Shown: in pieces, positions 47,694-59,560 of the stretch
How positions within the stretch are numbered: position 1 is the stretch's first letter
Layout of the letters: each line of letters opens with the position of its first letter
Assembly (NCBI RefSeq): GCF_003576645.1
Contig: NC_044923.1
Span: 6,655,264-6,719,263 of the forward strand
Source of the DNA: Ipomoea triloba
Taxonomy: Eukaryota; Streptophyta; Magnoliopsida; Solanales; Convolvulaceae
DNA: 64,000 nt
Direction: 5' to 3'
Program-made: the position numbers and the translations under genes
Notes under the pieces: generated by a model
What the model saw: only the letters and a program-made list of their open reading frames with translations
What the model was told of the DNA's origin: nothing
Databases searched by the model: none

Positions 47694-50209
47694 AAAGTAT
47701 TTTTCCTTCCCTGATCTCTAAGAGTTTGTTTTACTCTCTTTTTAGCCCAAGTTATACTCACTAAGTGGTCATTTTATGGTATAATTTTCAGTGGGATCCA
47801 TTTCCAATTTTAGTTGAGTTAAAGTGTATTCGAATTCTTCGTACCCATTTAGAGTTAGGAAAATGAAGTTTGGAAGGCTTTGAAGGAGTTTTTGTCCTAC
47901 ATTAGAATACATATGTGGATTTGCACTAATATATACACAATTATATTCCCTCTTTAGAAAAGTTTGAATTGTATAGCTTAGACATTCCTCACGCGTAGAG
48001 TGGTGCAAACAAAAAAAAAAAAAAAAAATCCAAAATGAGTCTGAAAAGGCTTGACTCTTGTTCCCCTGCTATAAGGTTAGATTTCTCATAATTAAATTTT
48101 TATATTCATTTTATGCTACATTGCTACATTATATTTATATCTAACAAAAAATTAATCATTTAAAAAAAATATTTTCTCTGTTCCAAACAGACCCTTAGTC
48201 TTTACTAATCTTTTTACTAATGTGGGATAAAAAAGATTGTAAACATCATTTAGTCTATGTGGAATTTTATTTTATTTTAGATAATTTAGTATGAAATTAA
48301 ACTTTTAGTTGGGAATTGTATGAAACAAACATTTTGATACATTATACTAAAATATAAAGAAAATTAGTTAATACTTATTATTCAAATAAGAGAATAAAAA
48401 GATCAATAGTTTTTGAATTTATCACATGTAAAATAATTTAGATATAATTTCAATGTGTTAAATTTGGAATTTTAATTTTCTTTTTTATTATTATACATTT
48501 TCCTTATGTGGTGTAGTTTTTAGCTAACGACACAATCTATAGTCAATTTATTGTCCTGTGAATAGTTTAGATCAAAATGGGAAAGCCGTATAATGAGTCT
48601 AAAAGATTGATTCGGATGGACCCAAAGCGATAAAGTGACCATAATTTCTAAGCAAATACTGGAGAGCTCAAGTAATGATTGTGGGAGTGAAAAAGATGAT
48701 TACCTTGCAGCAGAATCCTATAAATTAAAAGCATATTCTAAACCCATAAAATATAAATGAATCCTACGCCATATGTTTAGTATGATAGAAAAATTTATGT
48801 GACAGATTTGATCGAAAAAGTGTTAATAAGAATTGATTATATGATATAAATTAAATTTCGTCTTTCAAGGTAAAAAATGTAATTTTGGTAAATGAAAAAA
48901 AAAAAGTTGGGATAAGGGGTGCAGTGCAATTAAATTTATGATGAGGGCAAACTACTATGAAATTTACAGATCATCTATCCACTAATGAACATTATTGGCA
49001 ATTAAATTATAGCTTAAATTATTGTGAAGAATGGAATGTTATTTACCAACTCAACTAACTCCGTTACAAAACCAAAAAAATAAAAAATAAAAAAAATTAT
49101 ATATTGATGGTTGAAAATATATTAGTGGATAAGTCCTAGTTGATTGATAAGTTGATAATATTACTGGACTGTAAAAAAATTTTGTAAGTTAGTTGTTTAT
49201 TGTTAGCAAGTAAAATTTAAAATGATTTATAATGATGAGTCTATTGTTTAATTTGTTGAATTATTTTTAAATTATTTTTAATTTTAGATATAAAATATTT
49301 AAAAAGTTCATTTTAAAAAAAATTAATATTGTTGTTGTTGTTATTATTGTTGTCATCATCATTATCTAAGTTTTATCTAATCAAAATTTTAATTTGACAT
49401 TTTTTTTATATACTAAAATGGGTACTTTTTGTTGATCTCATTTTTTAAATAAATACTAAAAAATAACTTTTGAAAATCATTTGTCTGAATGCTTAGAGAG
49501 AACCTAAGCTTATGAAGAGGGGTGAACGGTGCAATATGCATGCATGAAACATCAATTATTATACCGTAGATCAATATTTACATTATAAAGTGAATTACTG
49601 ACATAAAATTCATTTTAAATATATTGAATTTTCATTTTAATGTAGTGAAAGTTATTTTTAGATAAACATTTGTTCATCATTTAACGTGGACTACGGTATA
49701 ACTTGCTTAGACAGCACGGCATGGGTATGTGGCCCCAATGCCCCATGCTAGTCCATCTAACCCTAGTATAACAAACAACTCCTCTGGCGTTGCTTTACCA
49801 AAACAAAAAAATTGGACTCCTAAATTGGAACATTGTATTACGCACAACGCACCAACTCTTTCGTCACCGACAAAATTTTACACTCTGGAATGCTCTTCGA
49901 TCTGCTCACATGATCAAATCATTTGTATAATGTCCCCTATATTTACAAACCGTAAATAACTGACATAATTAATTTCGATTTTTAACGTTTGACAGGCAAG
50001 AATTGAAATAAAATTATTCAAAGTTACAACTTACAAGGACAATGCAATTACACATTTACACATGTCATGCAACCGACACCGGTATCATGCTTTTTACTAT
50101 TTCAATAGGCCAAAGAATTAGGTAAATCACAGCCAGCTTCATAATTATTCAGTACCGATGTGATTATTAAAATGTGTTGATTAATTAATGAAATAAGATA
50201 CTATTATTA

Positions 50210-50467
50210 CTCCCTCTGTCCCATTTTACCTGTCATATTTACTATTCATTGGTCAAACCAACTCTTCCTTCTTTGCTTATTTTCTTTAGTATTTTTTTTT
50301 TATTTTTAAATTTAATTTTTTGTGTTTAATAGTACTTTTAATGTATTTTCTAAATATATAAATTTTATATATTAATGCTAAACTTCATAATATAAAAAAT
50401 TAGATTAAAAATTACTTCAGTCAAGCCTCGTTAAACGAACCAGACAACCATTTTGGGACGGAGGTAG
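50210..50467. mobile_element. Stowaway-like MITE, 258 bp
   Basis: The ends are CTCCCTCTGTCCCATTTT on the left and the complement of CTACCTCCGTCCCAAAAT on the right, flanked by TA on both sides (50208-50209, 50468-50469). This is the canonical Stowaway (Tc1/mariner) signature. The interior matches the element at 9451-9733 in the DRM intron. Confidence 0.85.
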
Positions 50468-51479
50468 TATTTTATATATTTTTTGCTGTCACCATTGAAT
50501 ATTCTTGAAAGACATTTAAAACCCATCATAAAAATTATATTGTAAATGATCGTTATACTTAGACATCTAATAAACATCAACGTTCACTTCCTTTGCATAA
50601 TATTATGACTAATAAAACATGACCAATTGTGTTAAATGAGACTCTTGATAGCTTATAGTAAATGATGTTAAGGACTAAACCCTTTCTCCCAATAACAATA
50701 TAATATTACGTTACTCATGATAGACTGTCTATAGCTCAATCTTAACGCCCAATGTAATACCAATTTTATAGGTAAAACCGTAAAACTACCAATCCAAAAT
50801 TTTAATTAATTCTATATAACACCTCCAATTAGTTGTAAATATAAAGTTATAACTTGTAGTAAATAATCACATTGTAATAGAGTAGTTTACATAATTGATG
50901 ACTATTTTTGGTAAATCAATAGTTGATAATCAATTTGAGAATTTTTTGACTTGACTAATTGATGGACCTTATATCTCGTTGGAGTGTCTCCATATTAGCT
51001 AAAGACAAGTGACTAAAATTTTAGCCATTATTAGTAAGCTAGAAATACACCCTTAATTAAACCGCGTATCATTTGCAACGTTGGACTGGGATTGGCCTTG
51101 CACAATGGTGATGAAAATAATGGGTCCTAGGATCGGACTTGGGATGCAATGTGTCTCATCAACGTAACAATCATGCATATATACCTGATTACCTGGTAAT
51201 CTTCCAACCACAAATTGTAATACGTGGGCACAGGATATGTCTATTAAATGCTAAAACTAAGCACTACTAATAAGTAATGACAATGGAATTGAAGCTTGAT
51301 AATGAAATCAAACACGTACTGTGTCAGAAATGACTCTTACTTTGTATTGATGTGATAAACCGGGCGCAAGTATCTTTGTGGAACCCGAGCCACAAATAAT
51401 CTTTAGATTCTGTATATGTAGTTTATCATTTTTGTATCTATAAATAAATTGAAGACATATCTCATGTAATTACACACAT

Positions 51480-52115
51480 AAGCTGTTAACTGCAAGTACA
51501 AAATATATTAACTGCAGACATATAACATGTTAACCAACATATATTCTGTACATGCAATTAACAATTTATGTGAATGTAGTTATCATGTTTTGTGTTTGTA
51601 ATTATCATGTTATGTGCGTTCAATTTGTTTACATGTACAGAAATTATTAACTGTAGGTGCAGAATGTGTTAATTGTAGACACATAATTTTTGTACCGAGT
51701 TCATAATGCAATATGAACCCTGATCCATGGTATATAAATTACAAGTCTCTAAGTGTTGTTGGTAGCAATTTGATAGCATAACAATAACTAGTAGAGAACG
51801 GTAGTTGTTTAGCGGCAGTAATAACAATAACTAGGCTGCACCTAAATTCAAAATGATATTTAGATTATATATATATATGTGGATAATTAGCATATTATGT
51901 GTTTGTAGTTAATAAATTATATGCAAATAAATAATTTGAGGGAACATAATATGTTAATCACACGTGTGAAGTTAACATATTATGTGTCTATAATTAGCAT
52001 ATTATATATATATGTAGTTAACATATTATGTATTTTCAAATTGTTTTTTATAGTCACATGATTTATTAATTGAAAGCACATAATATATTAATTGCAAGCA
52101 CATATTTTTTTTTAT
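51480..52115. repeat. Arrays of degenerate acataatatgttaactg units
   Basis: Short units of about 20-25 bases, with the core cataatatgttaact and its near-complements (agttaacatattatgt), recur many times at 51480-51700 and 51885-52110 in both orientations; each array ends with a (g)tgaaccct(g/c)at(c/t)c(a/g)tggtat motif (about 51714 and 52134). Similar units flank the LTR-like segment near 46200-46310 and 46720-46800. Confidence 0.65.
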
Positions 52116-52815
52116 TAGCATCTACAATACAAGGTGAACCCTCATTCGTGGTATAACAATGGTGTTTAGGGTGTCGAGACCCTTTATTTACAGGTATAAA
52201 GAATTTTATGGTTTACATAATTTGTGTTAGGTCTGAATCAATTAATTAAAATTTAAAAGCCATTAATGCATCTACTTCTTAATTAATATGTTTTCACTCT
52301 CTTTATGGTGTCATTGTATTGGAACTATTTTTTAACTGATTTATGTCGCATCAGATAGCTAGGCTATGTTTGGCAAACCTAGCTGAAACAGTAGCTGAAA
52401 GTTGAAAAGCTATAAGCTCGAAGCTGAAATCTGAAGAGCTGTTAAGCTAGCTGTTATGCTTAAAAGTGTAAAATCATAGGCTTAGTTTTCCTTTCAAAAA
52501 GAAAACTAATCATCATGTAAAATTATAAGCCCAAAAATCATGCACCTTAGGACGAAAAATCACATACTTAAAATTTTAGATCGATGCACTTAAGTTTCAA
52601 CAACTACTGTACCTTAAGCACAAAAATCACGCACGTTAAGAATGAAAACGACGCACCTTAAGAAGAAAAATCATGCACCTTAAGTTTGACCCATATAAAA
52701 AATGATCAAATTGCCATCGCATTTTTTTAAACTTTGTTAATTCTGAACGTTGATTTTGACAAAATCAATGACTTTCCTCTCACCACACTTGAGCATCCCA
52801 ACTGCATTTGAAGTG

Positions 52816-52848
<33 letters not shown>
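52816..52848. repeat. (AT)n microsatellite
   Basis: About 16 AT units. Confidence 0.93.
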
Positions 52849-52849
<1 letters not shown>

Positions 52850-53516
52850 CAGGGTCAATTTTATAAATATTAGTATATATATAATGGAATCAACTTAAGG
52901 ATTCCATACATATATTTCTTTAGTGTAACAAAACTAATTAGACCAAATCTATTCTTTTTGCAAACTAACACCAATAACTCAATTGCACATGAGACACTAC
53001 CAACAAAAAAGAAGCAGACAAGCAATGAATATAAAGACAATGACAAATATATCTAAAAGCGAATTAGCATAACTAACTTAGAGTAATTCCAACCAAAAGT
53101 AGTATTTACTATCTAATTCAATCCCAACTATAATAAGTATTTAGATAATTTTTTTAGAAAAGTTCAAATTAAACATTAATGTTTTTGCCAACTATAAATG
53201 AGTTTCTCCTATATAATATTATATTGATGATATACTTTGAATTACTATATGTTTGAAGTATAAATTTAAAGCCTTTCACCATTTTTGAGACAAGTGGAAA
53301 GGTTAAATAATGAGATTACTCTCAATTGGTCTATTTGTTCGTAAATACTCTTTCATTTTTTACTTTTCAATGTGACAAATAAGAATAAACTACTTTCAAT
53401 CATATAAGTAGCTAAAAAAATATTCACAAGAATTTAAAAGTAAAAGTAGAAGTTAAAAGAGTAAAAAAAATAAAAATCTACAGCAGTATCTCCCTTAGCT
53501 ACAACTATCCCCATCC

Positions 53517-53558
<42 letters not shown>

Positions 53559-53637
53559 NNNNNNNNNNNNNNNNNNNNNNNNNNNNNNNNNNNNNNNNNN
53601 NNNNNNNNNNNNNNNNNNNNNNNNNNNNNNNNNNNNN
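53559..53637. other. Assembly gap (79 N)
   Basis: A run of N bases with poly-A on both sides (A run from about 53520 to 53558; after the gap ccc then another A run to about 53677). Confidence 0.99.
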
Positions 53638-53639
53638 CC

Positions 53640-53679
<40 letters not shown>

Positions 53680-53826
53680 ACCCCTTTGCCTGTAAAATAA
53701 TAGTGACCTTGTATGTATATATTATATATAGAGAAAAATAATGCAGCGATTATACATACACATTGTTTGTTTGTGTGTGTCAGCTTCAGCTTTTGTGTTA
53801 AGCGGAGGAGGATTAGTTGCAGAAGA

Positions 53827-55314
53827 ATGACGGTGAAAGATCAGAAAGGCGGCGACCGGAAGATGTTTGTGGGCGTCGTATGGAACTGCGCGGCTGAGTT
53901 GAAGCTTTTACTCACAGCTCTCCTCTTCCTCTTCTGCATCATCACCCTTCTTCAGTTCATTCCTTCTCCCCTCACTCTCTCCACCGCCGATCTCCGCAAC
54001 TGCCTCTCCAAACCCGTCGCCCATCCCGCCGCCGCCCTACCGCTCTTCAATGCCGCCTCGCTTCCGCCGCCTCTGCAGCGAGACAGAGCCCTGGAGAACG
54101 GCGCCGTCAAACGGGGCTTCACCGCCATTGGCTCCGCCGCCTACAACTTCATTCTCATGTCGGCATACCGGGGCGGATATAATACGTTTGCGGTTATGGG
54201 TTTAGCCTCGAAGCCTCTCCATGTTTTTGGAACGCCGAGCTACCGGTGCGAGTGGGTCCCCGCGGGGGAATCTAAAGATTCCGTTTTTGTCCCCGGCCAG
54301 AGAATCCTCCCGGATTGGGGATACGGCCGTGTGTACACTGTCGTGGTGGTGAATTGCACATTCCCTGTTCCCGTCGGCGAAAACGGCGGGAAGCTCCTAA
54401 TCCACGCCGCCGCCAACGGCGGCGGCGACACCAATTTCAACCTCACCGATACATTCGAGGCCTTAATCGAATCCCCCGGAGATTTCGCGGATTTTAGGTC
54501 TGTTCTCAAGTCTCCGCCCAAATACGACTATTTGTACTGTGGATCGCCCATCTACGGCAATTTGAGTCCACAGAGGATCCGAGAATGGGTGGCCTACCAC
54601 GTCAGATTATTCGGCGAGAAGTCGCATTTCGTGATCTACGACGCCGGCGGTGCGCACCCGGCGGTAATGGAGGTTCTCAAGCCGTGGATGGAGAAAGGCT
54701 ATATCACATTACAAGACGTTAAAGAGGAAGAGCGATTCGATGGATATTACCACAACCAATTCCTAATCGTAAACGATTGCCTTCATAAATACAAATTCCA
54801 GGCCAAATGGATGTTCTTCTTCGACGTGGATGAATTCATCTTCATCCCCAAGAAAAACACGCTCAAATCCGTCCTGGATTCCCTCTCCCCCTTCACCCAA
54901 TTCACGATCGAGCAAATGCCGATGTCCAACAAGCTCTGCCTCAAGGAAGACGCCGGGAAAACCGCCCGGAAATGGGGGTTCGAGAAGCTGGTGTTTAAGG
55001 ACTCCAAGACCGGGATCCGGCGAGACCGGAAGTACGCCGTGCAGCCGAGGAATGTGTTCGCCACTGGGGTCCACATGTCGGAGAACGCCGCCGGGAACAC
55101 CACCCACAAGACGGAGGGGCGCATCATGTATTACCATTACCACGGCACCATCGCCCAGCGCCGGGAGCCCTGCCGGCAGCTGGTCAACGACACGCGTCTC
55201 GCCGTTGACGGAATCTCCTACGTTGTGGACCCCACGATGCGTGACGTCGCCGGAGCCGTGAAAAGATTCGAACTCAAGACCATCGGATCCGTGCTACAAA
55301 GAACTCGCCAATAA
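53827..55314 (+). CDS. GALS: Galactan beta-1,4-galactosyltransferase (GT92 family, GALS)
   Basis: Golgi type II membrane enzyme of the GT92 (DUF23) family that, in Arabidopsis, elongates beta-1,4-galactan side chains of pectic rhamnogalacturonan I using UDP-galactose. An intronless frame of 495 residues, the usual GALS length. I choose the ATG at 53827 over the in-frame one at 53713 because it is followed by the conserved family N-terminus (MFVGVVWNCAAELKLLLTAL). Short cytosolic tail, one membrane anchor at about residues 24-46, a stem, then the catalytic domain with the metal-binding DVD at about 333-335 (MFFFDVDEFIF). Several N-glycosylation sequons (NCT, NLT, NTT, NDT) fit a lumenal domain. 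The coding sequence is much richer in GC than its surroundings. A TATA-like tatatatta lies about 100 bases upstream. From memory, Arabidopsis GALS3 is At4g20170 and GALS2 is At5g44670. Confidence 0.95.
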   Translation: MTVKDQKGGDRKMFVGVVWNCAAELKLLLTALLFLFCIITLLQFIPSPLTLSTADLRNCLSKPVAHPAAALPLFNAASLPPPLQRDRALENGAVKRGFTAIGSAAYNFILMSAYRGGYNTFAVMGLASKPLHVFGTPSYRCEWVPAGESKDSVFVPGQRILPDWGYGRVYTVVVVNCTFPVPVGENGGKLLIHAAANGGGDTNFNLTDTFEALIESPGDFADFRSVLKSPPKYDYLYCGSPIYGNLSPQRIREWVAYHVRLFGEKSHFVIYDAGGAHPAVMEVLKPWMEKGYITLQDVKEEERFDGYYHNQFLIVNDCLHKYKFQAKWMFFFDVDEFIFIPKKNTLKSVLDSLSPFTQFTIEQMPMSNKLCLKEDAGKTARKWGFEKLVFKDSKTGIRRDRKYAVQPRNVFATGVHMSENAAGNTTHKTEGRIMYYHYHGTIAQRREPCRQLVNDTRLAVDGISYVVDPTMRDVAGAVKRFELKTIGSVLQRTRQ

Positions 55315-56526
55315 TAATAAAAATCATAATTAAATTATATAATGTTAATAATTAGTGCAGTAATTAAAATTATTATCTTTGTTTTTTTTTTCCCCTTCTT
55401 TTTCTTTTTAAACATCTTTGTTTCAGTTTCATGCACTCCAATTCCATTTACATCTTCCATTACTCGTATTTATTAGAGTATCATCACATTTTTTTTCGAT
55501 TACTTTTAAAATAAATATAATATAATATAAGTGGGTATAGATTAATAGATAAGCAGTAGTCATGGGCAAATTACAATACTGTGTGAACCATAATAAAAGT
55601 ATATTTTTAATTTAATATATTAAAAATGAATGTACATAATACAAAATAATGTATTCCTTAACATTTTTAATATACTAAAAGTATATTATTTATGTACTAA
55701 ATGTACATCATTTGATAGTATGATCCACACAGTTATGTGGACTATGATCAGATCCACACAATAATGATAGGCCGTCATGAGCTCACAACCTTGTCTTTTA
55801 ATTATTATTATTATAATAATAAAAATAATCTAGGATATTTTATGTATTCTTTGTCTATTTTAATAATTGTGCATCTTATATTTCCTGTTTTTTTTTTTAA
55901 AATATAATTTCATCATTTATTTATTTGGTTGCTAGCTGGATTGATTTATGTTGTCGGTGACAATGGCTACCAACCCTCATCATTTCTTACCATTCCCCAC
56001 AATAAAGACTAAAGTTTATTGGTTAAAGAGGGCCACTTCATATTCTTTAATTTCTAGAAAATTTACTGTGGTTTATGAGTTATGACCATCATGTCCACGC
56101 TGTATTAAATATATAATAAATTATATAAATTATTAAATGGTATCATATATGCTATTCACAATAATACAATATGTTGGGTCAAAATAGGTTGCCTACACAG
56201 GATTAGCTTACTAATTTAGTAAGTACTATTTAGAAGAAGAGATTAATGTAGTGAGGATTATGTCCAAAGTGAACGTATCTCTTGTGCACATTAGCATTTG
56301 GTCTTGTCTGTTGAACTTGTGAGTCACCGTGATTTACATCCTCTCAAGTGCTCTCTCAAGTTGAAGTGTGGGAGTTCTTGGGATTGGAGATTCAACCTTT
56401 TGGGAGAAGAATATGTTGGGTCATGGTGAAAATAAATTGTATTAACGTGAGAATCAAAGTTGAATTTCATTTGAGTCATGGATTGTTTAATCTTTGTTCT
56501 TATGTATATCTTGGGTTGCCAAATAC

Positions 56527-56605
56527 CTTGTGGTTAAGCGGCAAACGGTGTACACTCTCATATGGAAGGGAATGCATTCGAGCCTCATTGGAGGCAGCTT
56601 CAGCT
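56527..56605 (+). repeat. SINE-like tRNA-derived repeat, copy 2
   Basis: A box A-like ttgtggttaagcggcaaacg is followed by tacactctcatatgg and a box B-like gcattcgagcctcattg. It is the plus-strand counterpart of the copy at 21000-21116. Ends and target duplications not resolved. Confidence 0.55.
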
Positions 56606-58159
56606 AGAACTCAAAAAATGTATATCTTGGGTTTAATTATGTGTTTTGTAAATTCAAAAGGGATTTTTTTTTAATTATAAATATATTTATTATTAAGTGT
56701 GAATATTATGAGGTAAATTTTTTTAAAAAAATATTATTTTCCTAAAATCAATGTTAATGTTTGCAATAACCTCAGAAGAAAAAAGAAGGAAAAAAGTGGA
56801 TATTTATATGGCAGTTATATAAGTAAATATATAACATGTATATGTGTCTGTGTTGTATTTTTTTGTGTCTTATGTTATGAAATTTTATACCTTACAAATA
56901 TAAATTATGTACCTTATTGCTTCAATCCAGGGTCTATAATGCTATGTGCATCCAATGTTATAAATTGCCCATTACTAGTCACTACTACTAAAGAAATTCT
57001 GAATAATCTATTAGAGATTTGGACTATCCAAAATTGGAAAATAATAAATAAATTCCAAGTGTTGACCTCTCTGCACGCATAGGTACTCATAATTAGTTGG
57101 AACTTTAGACCCTCCAAAAATCTACAAATACTCTATAAATAAAACAAAGAATAATATTTGTCTTTATTATTCTTTTTTACTTTTCAATTTTACAAGTGTT
57201 TTTTTTTATATTTATATTTTTCTTTAATCGCTTTTTCTTTTTAGAAAATTGTTGAATCGTTGAATGATTGAATATTCTTTGTGTAAGGTAGCCTGGTAGG
57301 TATATGGCTCATATACAACCGACAATATGGCTTTGATGCAATGGCATCCATATTTTTAAAAGTTGTTTTATTGTATATATTGTTAATGTTTACAGTCAAT
57401 TAAGTAACTAAAAATTTACCTACAAAATGAAAAATGCAATAAAATTAAATATTCATAACTATTTGTATAGATCAATACAATAACAACAACAACAACAACA
57501 ACAAAAAAATTGTTTCACAATACCCTCAAAATATATTATATAACACCGACCAACTAAAGAGATCATATTATTTGAGACGTTATATTATATTTTGTTATAT
57601 ATGTTATGACTTATATGTATGATAAAGTTTGATAGTTCAAGAAGTTAATATCATTATACTATCATCTAAACAAATTATAATTCTCTATTTATAGATCAAT
57701 TTGGGAAAGAGGTTGAAATTACAACTGAAAAATCGACTATATATTCTTAACAACTTTTTTTGACCACTAAAAAAATTGGAGTGCGGAAACATTTGATAGC
57801 AACGATGGACATGGTTGTTGAAAATTTTCAACAACTATGTTTTTTTTTTTGTTTTTTTTTTTTTATTTACTTTCAACTATTAGTGGTAAGAACGGTAAGA
57901 TATTTAAGAACATCTTAAGTACATATCCATTTAAAATTTTTGACAACTTTTATTGGTACAAACGTTACAAATCACTTTCGATCGGTGACCTCAAATAACA
58001 ATGACTTTTTAATATTCAAAGTGATTAAAAATATGATTTCCAATTAGAAATCTTAAACTTTAAAGTCTCAACCATTTTTAATGTTTAAAAATATACTTTT
58101 CTTATACTTATATTTTGGATTACATATTATTGTGACACTACACTATCATTATCATCATC

Positions 58160-58162
58160 ATC

Positions 58163-58214
<52 letters not shown>

Positions 58215-58215
58215 A
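58160..58215. repeat. (TAA)n/(TTA)n microsatellite
   Basis: About 13 TAA-type units followed directly by ATT units; self-complementary, so it can fold back. Confidence 0.93.
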
Positions 58216-58339
58216 TTATGCATGCGTATTAAACCAACGGGTGGCAAGATTTGTCGGTATGAAGACGAAAGCGACTATTGATATAATGATATGGCTGCAA
58301 GTCGGAAATTAAGATGATGCGTGTCGACAGCAAATTATG

Positions 58340-58745
58340 CTATGGACTCAGATGTTTATAATTTAAAAATTTTATATTTACAATTTTAGAACTCTATATT
58401 TATAATTTTAAAACTCTATATTTACAATTTTAAATCGCAATATACAAAATTACATTATTCAATATTCACCATTTTTGAATTCTATATTCAAAATTTTGTT
58501 ATATAGATTCAAAAATTGTGTTATACTATTGAATATAAAGTTATGAAATTGTAAATATAGAGTTATAAAATTGTGAACATATAGTTATGAAATTGTGAAT
58601 ATAGATTTTTATAATTGTGAATATAGAGTTCAAAAATTATGAATAGTTTAAAAATTGTGGACATAGAATTCAAAAACTGTGAACATAGAGTTTTAAAATT
58701 GTGAACATAGAGTACTAAAATTGTGAACATGGATCTACCTTGCAA
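58340..58745. repeat. Large foldback built from about 20-base AT-rich units
   Basis: The left half has repeated ctctatatttataatttta / tatttacaattttaaa units; the right half has their complements (aaattgtgaacatagagtt repeated about ten times with small changes). The two halves meet near 58500. The right side ends with the perfect palindrome ctaccttgcaaggtag (58735-58750). No coding sequence. Confidence 0.75.
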
Positions 58746-58796
58746 GGTAGACCCGTGTCTATGGCATAACAACTGTCGTGTCGACATAGTCGTGTG

Positions 58797-58959
58797 TGTT
58801 GAGATAATATATAGCTTGTACATTGATGAATAAAATGAACCAACTATAAATAGAGTACATGTGAGAGGAACTAGCAGGAAGTTGTAACAAACCTAAACTA
58901 CTTGAATACAAATAGGAATATATAATAGAAAATGTCAACTACTGCATATAGACTTAACA
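58797..58959 (-). repeat. 3' LTR of the Copia element
   Basis: 163 bp with TG...CA ends. Read on the element strand it holds a TATA-like ctctatttatag. By eye it is identical to the other LTR. Confidence 0.96.
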
Positions 58960-59560
58960 CGCCCCCGCAAGATGGAGGATCTGTCGGAGACTCCAATCTT
59001 GGACCGAAAGAGCAGGAAGAGGTGACGCCCAAGTGGCTTGGTGAGTAAGTCAGCTAGCTGCCCTGAAGAAGGAATATGACGCACAACTAGCGAGCCATTG
59101 GCGACCAAATCGCGAACAAAGAAGTAATCTAGCGCCAAGTGTTTCATGCGGGAGTGAAACACAGGATTCTTACAAACATAAGTAGCACTCAGATTGTCAC
59201 AGAACACAATCGGTGGTTGAGGTAAACTCAAGCGCAGTTCCTGTAACAAATGTTTAACCCATAGAACCTCTGCCGAGGCATTCGCCAAGGCACGATACTC
59301 GGCCTCTGTGGACGATCGAGAAACGGATCGCTGACGAGTGGATTTCCAGGAAATAAGATTCGAGCCCAGATACAATAAGTAAGCAGTAGTGGACCGGCCA
59401 CCAGAAGAACCTCCCCAGTCAGAGTCAGTGTAGACCCGTAAAGAAAGTGGGTGGCCAGCTCGTAGAAATAGGCCATGACAGACCGTGCCTTTGAGATAAC
59501 GAAGAAGCCGTTTGGCAGCCTGCCAATGTGTAACTGTTGGAGCATGCATGAACTGCGATA
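58935..59560 (-). pseudogene. Copia RNase H region
   Basis: Contains [32 protein letters not shown] and the C-terminal [16 protein letters not shown] motifs of the Copia RNase H domain. It is in a different frame from the reverse transcriptase segment upstream because of a small deletion near 59560, just after the ITRPDVAY motif. The domain itself looks complete. Confidence 0.92.

Larger units (their letters stand above)
45896..53700. other. 7.8-kb gene-free repeat block
   Basis: No intact gene is supported. It holds arrays of short units with the core acataatatgttaactg at about 45957-46310, 46720-46800, 51480-51700 and 51885-52110, an LTR-like segment at 46373-46707, a LINE RNase H remnant at 46824-47030, MITEs at 47405-47693 and 50210-50467, an element with repeated gcaccttaag units at about 52540-52690, an (AT)n tract at 52816-52848 and the gap at 53559-53637. 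Confidence 0.6.
55315..58796. other. Intergenic region between GALS and the Copia element
   Basis: GALS 3' region, then AT-rich DNA without supported genes. A palindromic AT-rich stretch at about 55565-55770 has ends cacagtta.../...tgtgtgaacc-like motifs in inverted orientation. A SINE-like copy lies near 56527-56605, a (TAA)n/(TTA)n tract at 58160-58215, and a long foldback repeat at 58340-58745. Confidence 0.55.

Noticed and set aside
49729..49959. 76-codon ORF MAPMPHASPSN...
   Set aside because: No domain, no start/splice context and AT-rich surroundings; likely chance.
53713..53826. N-terminal extension of the GALS frame to the upstream ATG
   Set aside because: The extra 38 residues are low in quality and lie upstream of the conserved GALS start; a TATA-like stretch overlaps this region.
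54240..55261. Long antisense and alternate-frame ORFs over GALS
   Set aside because: GC-rich coding sequence leaves few stops in other frames; no domain is recognisable in them.
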